Source: Canna indica
Lineage: Eukaryota > Streptophyta > Magnoliopsida > Zingiberales > Cannaceae
Assembly: GCA_034359265.1 (NCBI GenBank)
Contig: CP136890.1
Location: 89,429,501-89,493,500, forward strand
Length of the DNA stretch: 64,000 nucleotides
Reading direction: 5' to 3'
Shown: in pieces, positions 31,656 to 40,604 of the stretch
Layout: the number at the start of each line of letters is the position of its first letter
Numbering within the stretch: the stretch's first letter is position 1
Position numbers and translations under genes: made by a program
Notes under the pieces: model-generated
What the model was told of the DNA's origin: nothing
Seen by the model: only the letters and a program-made list of their open reading frames with translations
Database searches by the model: none

Positions 31656-34600
31656 GCTCCACCAGAACTGAAGTAGTACCACCTAGGGCTTCTATTTCTA
31701 ATCAAGGAAATATGCAGCCCACCATAGATGATCAGATTCGAGGATATCGGCTAGCCAGCAGACTACGCCACTCCGCACAGCGAAGATTCGCCAACCGTAA
31801 CCACTTCAGACGAAGTCTAGAGTCACAACTCAACCCAGAGGCTGAGTTAACAATATCCCAGTATCAACGAGCCCAGCAAATTCCAGCAGAGACTCTTTAC
31901 CAAGCGGGATGGGCTGAACGACAACACCGAGTGTATCAACATTACTCGGATGAACGGATATTGGTTATTGAGGGAGCACAAGTTGAACTCCCTTTCATAA
32001 CTGATCAAAGCTACAACCTGCTAGTCCGAGAAGGTCTCCAGCACCTTCACATAGGACTTATCATGATACGACTCCAGACGCTACATCGCAGAGATGCAGG
32101 TGTCAACGCACTTGTCCTCATAAGGGACACGAGATGGGCGGATGACCGTTCGGTCATCAGCTCAATGGAAATTGACCTGACCACTGGCGAACAGTTAGCT
32201 TACGCAGCTCCAGATGTTATTCTAAGCATACATGATTTCAGAGAACATATCCAGCTTGTCATCCAGACCCACGGGTACAACGGATGGCAGGGAGGAGAAA
32301 GCAACCTCCTGCTATCCCGGTCACTTATAGGCAGACTTTCCAATAACAGCCACACAAATTTTCGGTACAATGTTCAGCATGTAGCCGATCATTTAGCAAG
32401 CAGGGGAATTCGTGCAATCCCTGGTCAGCCTAGAACTACGGCCAATTTACAAGGACGACAATGGGTAATCAGACCAGCAGTATTACCAAACCCCCAGATT
32501 CCACAGTCAGCCAACATCCAGACTAGATCTGACGGAGCATTAACAGTCCACTTCTCTGATTATACAACAGCACAAGACACCCCAAGAGCGACTTTAGAGG
32601 AAGATGACTTAGCTCAGGAATTTATCAACATGATAATATGTGATGATGATTGGGCCGACGACGAACAAAATTGGGATGACGCATACAATCATGAGGAAGA
32701 AGATGATGATGATGACATAGCAGTCATTCGTCAGCTAATGACACTTCAAGAAGACGAACACCACAATGATAACCAGTCCAGTGAAGATATCCCCCCAAAG
32801 TGGGATACATCCTGTGAATCAGATAATGACAACGATAATTTCTACGGGTTTAAGATCAACAAACCCAGAACACCATCAGAAGTACAACAAGAACCCTTAC
32901 AACAACCCCAAGCAGCTTACACAGCAGAAATGGACTACCCTGTACTAAAGGAATTAGTACAAAAATTCAAGAATACTGAATCAGCATTTTCCACAGCTGA
33001 GTCCAATGTAACCAGAGTACCCAAGGAACCAATTATGGGTCCCGCACAGTACCCTCCAGCACGGGCTACTCCACAGTTACCCCATGATATTCCAGTTATT
33101 AACTCTCGAGTTGGAAAGCTTCGAGGGGGTTACTCAAAGAGTCACTCTGAGGTATACAACCTTCCTTCAGCACAAGTCAATACTGGATCTATTTTGGTAC
33201 TCCCAGAAAATATAGGCCTTTATAGTGATGTTATATCCCGATGGGAATCTATCACTCTAAACTTGCTGAATGAGCGCAATTGGCCTGATAATAAGTCAAA
33301 AATGTGCTATGTGGAAAACCTATTAGGAGAGGTTGAAAAGAAGGCTTGGATACAATGGAGAATGTCATATCCAGCCGAGTACGATGAGATCACCAATATA
33401 GCGGACGACCCACAAAACATCCTATCCCAAGTCCGCAGAATGTTTCTGATGGAGGATCCTACCACAGGATCCACTGAGGAGCAGAACCGGGCATATGAAG
33501 ATATTGAACGACTTTCATGCCATCATATTAAAGACCTTTTCAGCTATATCAATGACTTTAAAGTCTTAGCAGCGAAATCGGGAAGATTATTTGTCTCAAC
33601 TGAACTCTCTGACAAATTCTTCAAGAAAATGCCACCCTTGTTGGGACGTGAACTGGAGAATGCCTTCTTTCTCAAATATCCAGGATGCAATGTAGGGCTA
33701 TTCCCCCGAATACACTTTACCTACCATTACCTTGAAGATCAATGCAAGAAAGCGGCACTCCTACGCAGCTACAAGGATTTATCTATTTGCTCTCAGATCC
33801 CGTTACCAGGCTACTACCAGAAAGAAAAGAAGTATGGACTTCGCAAGTCTACTACATACAAGGGCAAGCCTCATGACACCCATGTACGTATCTTCAAACG
33901 TAAGCACTCGGATAAACTCCGCAAGTGCAAATGCTTTATTTGTGGGGAAGAGGGACATTTTGCTCGTGATTGCAAAGGAAAAAGAGGAAACATTGCACGA
34001 GCAGCAGTAATTGAAAATTTAGACTTATCAGAGGACTGGGACATTGTCTCAGTAGACCTTGACGAACCTGATAGTGAGGGAATCTGTTCCTTCTCAGAAG
34101 GCGAGTCTGGAGTAGCAACCAAATTAGCCATTGAGGGACATGACTATCCGTTTGAAACAGCACTAATGATAACAGATGTACCGGAAAACTCGTGGAGAGT
34201 TAAGGTCACACTTCCAGACCACATGCAGCAATGTACACATGTATGGGAAGACAACAACACCGACATTACTAAAGGATGTGAAAGATGCACAATGTGCAAG
34301 GAACCAACCAACCAAAATATGCGTGCTCATTGCAGACGCTGCACACTTACAGTCTGCCCCATGTGTTCAAGATTTAGTCTTGGGCGCAAGATTATTATCA
34401 AGAGAGCACCGTTCAAACCCTACGACGAGAAGGATACTTTAATCAAGGAACTACTGGAGTATGTCACATTCCTTTTAGCAGAAAATGAGCGATTAAAACA
34501 AGACCTTACAGAATCACAACTGCGAAGAGACCTCAGCAGCCTCGAACAACAATTTGAGGACCTCCAGATTAACAGCGGGGAGGGAAGCAACAAAGGAAAG

Positions 34601-37483
34601 ACACCTTGGATAGACACCGAAGAAGAAACATTTGTGATCAGAAACCAAGGAATAGTATTTAAAGAAGCAGCGTCCAAAGCAGCTTTAGAAGCAGTTAATG
34701 AGGAAGAAATTCAGTCCATCTACCAAGGACTTCATAAGGGTAGAAGAGTTATGAATAGACTTTACAATATGGAGATCATGATGGAGATACCCAATGTCAA
34801 GCCATTTCGGATACAAGCAATCTTAGATACAGGCGCAACCGTTTGCTGTATTGATCAAGATTCTATACCTTCGGAAGCACTGGAACCTAGTGCTTACCCG
34901 ATTCAAATAAATGGAGTCAATTCCCAGCAAGTTGCCAGCCTAAGATTAAAGGGCGGTTTAATGTCAATCGAAGACAACAAGTTTAAAATCCCTTTTACAT
35001 ATGCCTTCCCAATGGGAAAACGGGATGGCATACAGATGCTTATCGGTTGCAACTTTATACGGGCCATGCAAGGAGGTGTCCGCATTGAAGAGCAAACAGT
35101 CACATTTTACAAGAAGGTAACAACTATCACGACAAAGCTAGACACTGAGGTGATATCTAATGTGGTGATCGAGGAATTAGGTATGACAGAAGATGAATAC
35201 CTAGAAATCAAGAATGCGGTGTCGTACGATCATTTCAAGGAATCACCTAGCTTCAAGCAGAAGTTTAAACCACTCCTGGCTCGACTAGAAGAAAGAGGAT
35301 TTATTGGAAATAATCTGGTGCAGCACTGGACTAAAAACCAGGTGACGTGCAGGCTGGACATCATTAACCCAGACTTAACCATCCAAGATAAGCCTCTGAA
35401 ACAAGTGACCCCCTTGATGAAGGAGCAATATGATAAACACATCAAGGCACTTCTAAAAATCGGAGCCATCAGACCTTCCACCAGCAGGCATAGAACCATG
35501 GCAATCATGGTTAATTCCGGAACAAGTGTTGATCCTTCTACGGGACGAGAAACAAAAGGCAAAGAACGCATGGTCTTTAACTACCGAACATTGAATGACA
35601 ATACGCACAAAGACCAATACAGCCTTCCAGGTATCAACACCATACTTAAAAGGATTGGTAATAGCAGGATCTTTTCAAAATTTGATTTGAAAAGCGGGTT
35701 TCATCAAGTTGCAATGAGCCCCGAATCAATTCCCTGGACGGCATTTATTGTTCCCGGAGGACTCTATGAATGGCTAGTAATGCCATTCGGGTTGAAAAAC
35801 GCTCCTGCCGTATTCCAACGCAAGATGGACCAATGCTTTGCCGGCACAGAAAATTTCATCGCAGTATACGTGGATGATATTCTGGTATTTTCAGATGATG
35901 AGAAACAACATGCTCGGCACCTTGAGCACATGTTACAGATTTGTGAGAAATGGGGATTGGTTCTATCCCCCACAAAAATTAAAATTGCCACCAAGGAGAT
36001 TGAGTTTCTCGGCGCTATCATTGGCGATAGTCGAATCAAGCTGCAACCTCATATTATTAAGAAAATTGTCAGTTTTAATGAGGAGCAATTGAAGAGCAAA
36101 ACAGGCCTCAGATCTTGGTTAGGCCTCCTGAACTATGCCAGAGCTTATGTTCCCAACCTTGGGACTCTGCTTGGCCCATTATACTCCAAAACTGGGCCTC
36201 AAGGTGATAAAAGGCTCAAACCCTCTGACTTTCAATTAATCACGAAGATCAAGGAGATAGTACAGACGCTACCTGATTTAGAACTCCCAACTACCGGATC
36301 CTACATCGTCTTAGAAACCGATGGTTGCATGGACGGGTGGGGAGGAGTGTGCAAGTGGAAACCTAAGAAGAATGATCCACGAAGCACAGAAAGAGTCTGC
36401 GCTTATGCAAGCGGAAAATTTCCCGTTACCAAATCAGCTATAGATGCCGAAATCTATGCTTGCATTGAAACCCTTAAGGCGCTAAAAATTCACTATCTAG
36501 ATCAGAAGGAGATTACGCTAAGAACTGATTGCCAGGCAATCATCAGTTTTTATAACAAGTCTACCTCAACAAAGCCATCCAGAGTTCGTTGGCTAAATTT
36601 CTTGGATTATGTAACAGGCACAGGGGTGTTAATTCACTTCGAACATATTGACGGAAAGCACAACTCCCTGGCAGACGCGCTTTCCAGGCTAACGGTGAAC
36701 TTCATCCAAGTACAAGAAACCGACGATTCTTCAACACAACACCTCCAGCAATTAGAAGGAGCGCTCTCAGAAGTTATTCACAGTGAAGTACCTCCACCTC
36801 CAAGATTAATTACTCAACTCAGCCACTCCATTATTCAGATAAGTGACATCATAGCAGCACACACAGTGATGACAGTAACCACCTGGGATGAAGAGACTGA
36901 CTACAATCTTGACGACAATTCGGAAGCGATTAGCATTCTACTAGAAGAATTCACACCAGGGCATTTTGAGTATTACGAATACTACCCTGAAACTAGCTTT
37001 TATTATGGTTCTCCTTTACGAAGCAATGATATTCCGTCCTACGAGGAATTTATGCGTGAAAGACAAAGTGAACCAGAGGCCACTACTGACATCACAGAAG
37101 AACCGGCATGGGCTAATATTCCATATTGGCTCAAGCAAGACGAAGGTGTTATAATCAGATTGGCCAACTACGACAATCCTCCTAGCGATAGCTTCGAAGA
37201 GCTACGGGATAGGGAGTTTGATGACATGATGAACAAACTCAAACTCGAAAGACCTGAAAGTTCCCGCAGCCGTGAATTACCACCTCAGATCTATGAGGAC
37301 GGATGTGAAGAAAGAAGGAGGAAGGATTTTCTTCAGTACCAAGAGGAAGAAAAACAGATGAAGATAGCCATGAAGAAACTGGCTAAACAAACTAGGCAAT
37401 TCTATGACGACCTAGATGAAAAGGAAAAAGAATGGAGGAAGGATCACAAGGGAAAAGGCCCTTCCTCCCACGACAACAACTGA
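31652..37483 (+). CDS. Pararetrovirus polyprotein (1943 aa), uninterrupted
   Basis: Regions in order: movement-protein-like at about residues 90-300; an acidic linker; coat region about 510-775 ending in a CCHC finger (C761, C764, H769, C774); a second Cys-rich cluster about 861-905; a coiled coil near 930-970; aspartic protease with DTG at 1059-1061; reverse transcriptase with YVDD at 1406-1409; RNase H with TDG at 1556-1558, DAEIYACIETL and HIDGKHNSLADALSRL; then a ~260-residue acidic, charged C-terminal extension. The order and size match badnavirus ORF3, which is cleaved by its own protease. No stop or frameshift interrupts it, unusual for an endogenous copy. It starts within the ORF2 stop codon. 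Expression is not shown by the sequence. Confidence 0.95.
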   Translation: MSSTRTEVVPPRASISNQGNMQPTIDDQIRGYRLASRLRHSAQRRFANRNHFRRSLESQLNPEAELTISQYQRAQQIPAETLYQAGWAERQHRVYQHYSDERILVIEGAQVELPFITDQSYNLLVREGLQHLHIGLIMIRLQTLHRRDAGVNALVLIRDTRWADDRSVISSMEIDLTTGEQLAYAAPDVILSIHDFREHIQLVIQTHGYNGWQGGESNLLLSRSLIGRLSNNSHTNFRYNVQHVADHLASRGIRAIPGQPRTTANLQGRQWVIRPAVLPNPQIPQSANIQTRSDGALTVHFSDYTTAQDTPRATLEEDDLAQEFINMIICDDDWADDEQNWDDAYNHEEEDDDDDIAVIRQLMTLQEDEHHNDNQSSEDIPPKWDTSCESDNDNDNFYGFKINKPRTPSEVQQEPLQQPQAAYTAEMDYPVLKELVQKFKNTESAFSTAESNVTRVPKEPIMGPAQYPPARATPQLPHDIPVINSRVGKLRGGYSKSHSEVYNLPSAQVNTGSILVLPENIGLYSDVISRWESITLNLLNERNWPDNKSKMCYVENLLGEVEKKAWIQWRMSYPAEYDEITNIADDPQNILSQVRRMFLMEDPTTGSTEEQNRAYEDIERLSCHHIKDLFSYINDFKVLAAKSGRLFVSTELSDKFFKKMPPLLGRELENAFFLKYPGCNVGLFPRIHFTYHYLEDQCKKAALLRSYKDLSICSQIPLPGYYQKEKKYGLRKSTTYKGKPHDTHVRIFKRKHSDKLRKCKCFICGEEGHFARDCKGKRGNIARAAVIENLDLSEDWDIVSVDLDEPDSEGICSFSEGESGVATKLAIEGHDYPFETALMITDVPENSWRVKVTLPDHMQQCTHVWEDNNTDITKGCERCTMCKEPTNQNMRAHCRRCTLTVCPMCSRFSLGRKIIIKRAPFKPYDEKDTLIKELLEYVTFLLAENERLKQDLTESQLRRDLSSLEQQFEDLQINSGEGSNKGKTPWIDTEEETFVIRNQGIVFKEAASKAALEAVNEEEIQSIYQGLHKGRRVMNRLYNMEIMMEIPNVKPFRIQAILDTGATVCCIDQDSIPSEALEPSAYPIQINGVNSQQVASLRLKGGLMSIEDNKFKIPFTYAFPMGKRDGIQMLIGCNFIRAMQGGVRIEEQTVTFYKKVTTITTKLDTEVISNVVIEELGMTEDEYLEIKNAVSYDHFKESPSFKQKFKPLLARLEERGFIGNNLVQHWTKNQVTCRLDIINPDLTIQDKPLKQVTPLMKEQYDKHIKALLKIGAIRPSTSRHRTMAIMVNSGTSVDPSTGRETKGKERMVFNYRTLNDNTHKDQYSLPGINTILKRIGNSRIFSKFDLKSGFHQVAMSPESIPWTAFIVPGGLYEWLVMPFGLKNAPAVFQRKMDQCFAGTENFIAVYVDDILVFSDDEKQHARHLEHMLQICEKWGLVLSPTKIKIATKEIEFLGAIIGDSRIKLQPHIIKKIVSFNEEQLKSKTGLRSWLGLLNYARAYVPNLGTLLGPLYSKTGPQGDKRLKPSDFQLITKIKEIVQTLPDLELPTTGSYIVLETDGCMDGWGGVCKWKPKKNDPRSTERVCAYASGKFPVTKSAIDAEIYACIETLKALKIHYLDQKEITLRTDCQAIISFYNKSTSTKPSRVRWLNFLDYVTGTGVLIHFEHIDGKHNSLADALSRLTVNFIQVQETDDSSTQHLQQLEGALSEVIHSEVPPPPRLITQLSHSIIQISDIIAAHTVMTVTTWDEETDYNLDDNSEAISILLEEFTPGHFEYYEYYPETSFYYGSPLRSNDIPSYEEFMRERQSEPEATTDITEEPAWANIPYWLKQDEGVIIRLANYDNPPSDSFEELRDREFDDMMNKLKLERPESSRSRELPPQIYEDGCEERRRKDFLQYQEEEKQMKIAMKKLAKQTRQFYDDLDEKEKEWRKDHKGKGPSSHDNN

Positions 37484-37639
37484 ACTAAGAACCTCATTGG
37501 GGGAAGCAAGAACCCCCTTCAAAATAAAAATACTTGCAGGGAAAACAAAGATCCCTTCAACAAATATTTGTCGAGGAAGTAATACCTCGTGAACAAATAT
37601 TACAGGGGCTGGGAACCCCTCTACCAAATTCTCAATTAT

Positions 37640-37668
37640 CTTAATTACGTTTTCTTTGTCTTATGCAG
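37640..37668 (+). promoter_or_regulatory. Candidate splice acceptor before the downstream viral ORF
   Basis: A pyrimidine-rich run (TTTTCTTTGTCTTATGCAG) ends in AG at 37667-37668, directly before an ATG at 37669 and overlapping the ATG at 37663. Rice tungro bacilliform virus expresses its downstream ORF4 from a spliced RNA, so a 3' splice site here is plausible. No donor can be fixed because the leader after the primer site is rearranged. Confidence 0.5.
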
Positions 37669-38103
37669 ATGATTATTGATCACTTAAAGCATCTTGCGGA
37701 CCAGTGCCGAAGCACATATGCAACCACCAAAAGAGCTATCATGACGGCCCAACATTGGGCTGTCCTCAGCGGATCTCACGCTCTTGAGGAAGCTGAAACT
37801 TTAACCTGCAATCTAATGTATGGGGAGATCTACTCCATGGAAGAAGTTGATGAATGGGCACTCAAGATATTCCAGGCCCATCAAACGCAAACTCAAAAAA
37901 CCTTAACTGAACTTGAGGCGTTACTGGCAATGGCCTACCTACAGAAAGCTCGCCTAGAGCAAGCCTCTATCAATGATACGTTCTCGGAAGATGCACTCAA
38001 ACCACTGACTCAGCACATCAAGAACCTAGAGTCATGTCACAAAATGATCTCCAGCAGTAGAACCAGCAATAGCTACTGCAACATAAGATTCGCCCTAATC
38101 TAA
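37663..38103 (+). CDS. Pararetrovirus downstream ORF (146 aa), function unknown
   Basis: The frame opens at ATG 37663 (or 37669) about 180 bases after the polyprotein stop and ends before the intergenic region. The protein is largely helical by composition, with Ala/Leu/Glu-rich stretches (TLTELEALLAMAYLQKARLE) that look like a coiled coil; it has no signal peptide and no known motif I can name. Its location matches ORF4 of tungrovirus but it is much shorter. A partial copy at 29599-29961 preserves the same frame with almost no change. It may be an accessory protein or a displaced ORF1-type protein; I cannot decide. Confidence 0.7.
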   Translation: MQMIIDHLKHLADQCRSTYATTKRAIMTAQHWAVLSGSHALEEAETLTCNLMYGEIYSMEEVDEWALKIFQAHQTQTQKTLTELEALLAMAYLQKARLEQASINDTFSEDALKPLTQHIKNLESCHKMISSSRTSNSYCNIRFALI

Positions 38104-38334
38104 AGGACAATAATTCAGCCGACAGCACGAATCATGACAGCAAGGACAAGGACAATAATACATCACCTTTAGAGCTGGCGCCAACACTTTCGGTGCTGGC
38201 TGTACAGTAATAGTAGTTGTTTCTTTTAAAAAGAAGATTCTCCCACTGTAGAAGATAATCTGTGAGTGGACGATGGGGTCCCACGCACACCCGCACTCAC
38301 TTATTCATCTTTTTCGAGAGACTTCTTAGCATTC

Positions 38335-38342
38335 TATAAATA
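38335..38342 (+). promoter_or_regulatory. Pararetrovirus TATA box and intergenic promoter region
   Basis: TATAAATA lies about 230 bases after the downstream ORF, in the only long noncoding part of the viral genome, and about 190 bases upstream of the primer-binding site. That geometry is what a pregenomic-RNA promoter requires. In this locus it points into the inverted copy, so a transcript would be antisense to the 3' part of the polyprotein gene. Confidence 0.75.
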
Positions 38343-38534
38343 GACGCAACTAAGGAGTTGCAGGACACACTCGGAAACCCCGAAGAGTTCCTACCTCTCC
38401 CACTGTACTAAGTTTGTATTTGTATTTTCAATCAAGCTTTCAGCTTTTAGTTCCTCTCTGTTCTTTGAATCGACTTGTTCCAGCGTTCTTAGCAGCCCGT
38501 GAACATTTCTATTCGTAAAATCTGCGTTTAAACC

Positions 38535-38546
38535 TGGTATCAGAGC
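38535..38546 (+). other. Primer-binding site complementary to initiator tRNA-Met
   Basis: TGGTATCAGAGC is the usual primer site of Caulimoviridae and of many plant LTR elements, paired with the 3' end of initiator tRNA-Met. It marks the conventional origin of the circular viral genome. Copy 1 breaks off within this site at 30396. Confidence 0.92.
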
Positions 38547-38557
38547 TCTCCTACCAA

Positions 38558-38587
38558 AACCTCCTGCTATCCCAGTCTGCGCTTATG
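38558..38587. other. Junction filler copied from distant viral positions
   Basis: Bases 38558-38573 (16 bp) equal 32303-32318 of the main copy, and bases 38574-38587 (14 bp) equal 36394-36407. The last three bases overlap the start of the inverted copy. Such patchwork at a junction is typical of template switching during end joining or reverse transcription. Confidence 0.75.
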
Positions 38588-40114
38588 AGGTTCTTAGTTC
38601 AGTTGTTGTCGTGGGAGGAAGGGCCTTTTCCCTTGTGATCCTTCCTCCATTCTTTTTCCTTTTCATCTAGGTCGTCATAGAATTGCCTAGTTTGTTTAGC
38701 CAGTTTCTTCATGGCTATCTTCATCTGTTTTTCTTCCTCTTGGTACTGAAGAAAATCCTTCCTCCTTCTTTCTTCACATCCGTCCTCATAGATCTGAGGT
38801 GGTAATTCACGGCTGCGGGAACTTTCAGGTCTTTCGAGTTTGAGTTTGTTCATCATGTCATCAAACTCCCTATCCCGTAGCTCTTCGAAGCTATCGCTAG
38901 GAGGATTGTCGTAGTTGGCCAATCTGATTATAACACCTTCGTCTTGCTTGAGCCAATATGGAATATTAGCCCATGCCGGTTCTTCTGTGATGTCAGTAGT
39001 GGCCTCTGGTTCACTTTGTCTTTCACGCATAAATTCCTCGTAGGACGGAATATCATTGCTTCGTAAAGGAGAACCATAATAAAAGCTAGTTTCAGGGTAG
39101 TATTCGTAATACTCAAAATGCCCTGGTGTGAATTCTTCTAGTAGAATGCTAATCGCTTCCGAATTGTCGTCAAGATTGTAGTCAGTCTCTTCATCCCAGG
39201 TGGTTACTGTCATCACTGTGTGTGCTGCTATGATGTCACTTATCTGAATAATGGAGTGGCTGAGTTGAGTAATTAATCTTGGAGGTGGAGGTACTTCACT
39301 GTGAATAACTTCTGAGAGCGCTCCTTCTAATTGCTGGAGGTGTTGTGTTGAAGAATCGTCGGTTTCTTGTACTTGGATCAAGTTCACCGTTAGCCTGGAA
39401 AGCGCGTCTGCCAGGGAGTTGTGCTTTCCGTCAATATGTTCGAAGTGAATTAACACCCCTGTGCCTGTTACATAATCCAAGAAATTTAGCCAACGAACTC
39501 TGGATGGCTTTGTTGAGGCAGACTTGTTATAAAAACTGATGATTGCCTGGCAATCAGTTCTTAGCGTAATCTCCTTCTGATCTAGATAGTGAATTTTTAG
39601 CGCCTTAAGGGTTTCAATGCAAGCATAGATTTCGGCATCTATAGCTGATTTGGTAACGGGAAATTTTCCGCTTGCATAAGCGCAGACTCTTTCTGTGCTT
39701 CGTGGATCATTCTTCTTAGGTTTCCACTTGCACACTCCTCCCCCGCTTTTCAAATCAAATTTTAAAAAGATCCTGCTATTACCAATCCTTTTAAGTATGG
39801 TGTTGATACCTGGAAGGCTGTATTGGTCTTTGTGCGTATTGTCATTCAATGTTCGGTAGTTAAAGACCATGCGTTCTTTGCCTTTTGTTTCTCGTCCCGT
39901 AGAAGGATCAACACTTGTTCCGGAATTAACCATGATTGCCATGGTTCTATGCCTGCTGGTGGAAGGTCTGATGGCTCCGATTTTTAGAAGTGCCTTGATG
40001 TGTTTATCATATTGCTCCTTCATCAAGGGGGTCACTTGTTTCAGAGGCTTATCTTGGATGGTTAAGTCTGGGTTAATGATGTCCAGCCTGCACGTCACCT
40101 GGTTTTTAGTCCAG
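38585..40114 (-). pseudogene. Inverted, internally deleted pararetrovirus copy
   Basis: On the - strand, 40114-39741 corresponds to 35326-35699 (start of the reverse transcriptase region), and 39740-38585 corresponds to 36342-37497 (RNase H to just past the polyprotein stop). About 640 bp including the YVDD motif are missing. The frame stays open across the deletion (LKSG joined to GGVCK), giving 499 codons to the normal stop, but there is no catalytic reverse transcriptase core. Single-residue differences such as Ala for Thr in the KSxSTKPS stretch distinguish it from the main copy. Confidence 0.93.
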
Positions 40115-40604
40115 CGTTTATTTCTTAAAACCTAGCATCTTAAAATCGGGCTTAGTTTTTATTTCAACATCCAAAAACCCTTTAAAAACATATGTACAGA
40201 AAATAAAAGCCACCACTAATTTAAAATAAAAATAAAAAATCTGACCCTAGTCAACTTGACTGAACCAAAACTGATTAACAGGTTTTTCATCCTGAATTTG
40301 AGGTCAGATACTTGATTTAGTTCTTTTTTTCTTTTTACCAAAAAACTTGTGACGAGTGAGGTTTGCTCTGAAAAACTTGCATAACTATGATTTGGTTTGG
40401 TCTCAATCAAGTAAAATAGACACATGGTTGTGATACTTTTGCTCAATCACATAGGAATCATGCATTTATATGACAAAATTTGAACCATGGCTGCACAATA
40501 TTTTTTCATGTGTATTATATACAAAAGTTGAATTTACATTTATCAGCAAATCGCCAAAAATGTGGATGCTGATTGTGGGGTACACATGAACTTAATTGAA
40601 TACT
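40115..40604. other. 3' flank of the DUF241 gene
   Basis: No gene is seen here. This AT-rich DNA is the downstream flank of the DUF241 gene and has a diverged second copy at 43555-43692 plus 49966-50332, which shows it is older than the nearby insertions. Confidence 0.7.

Larger units (their letters stand above)
28445..40114. mobile_element. Endogenous pararetrovirus locus (badna/tungro-like), three partial or complete copies
   Basis: The locus comprises a deleted first copy (28445-31009, + strand), a near genome-length copy (31010-38557, + strand), a short rearranged junction (38558-38587) and a deleted inverted copy (38585-40114, - strand). The enzymes and order (movement, coat with zinc finger, protease, reverse transcriptase, RNase H), the ATGA overlap of ORF2 and ORF3 and a tRNA-Met primer site identify family Caulimoviridae close to Badnavirus/Tungrovirus. 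There is no integrase and no LTR. The copies differ by only scattered substitutions, so the locus is young. The left flank is Copia gag and the right flank is the downstream DNA of the DUF241 gene. Confidence 0.93.

Noticed and set aside
28445..40114. Viral segments as an LTR retrotransposon
   Set aside because: No integrase and no LTRs; movement and coat regions precede the protease, which is the pararetrovirus order.
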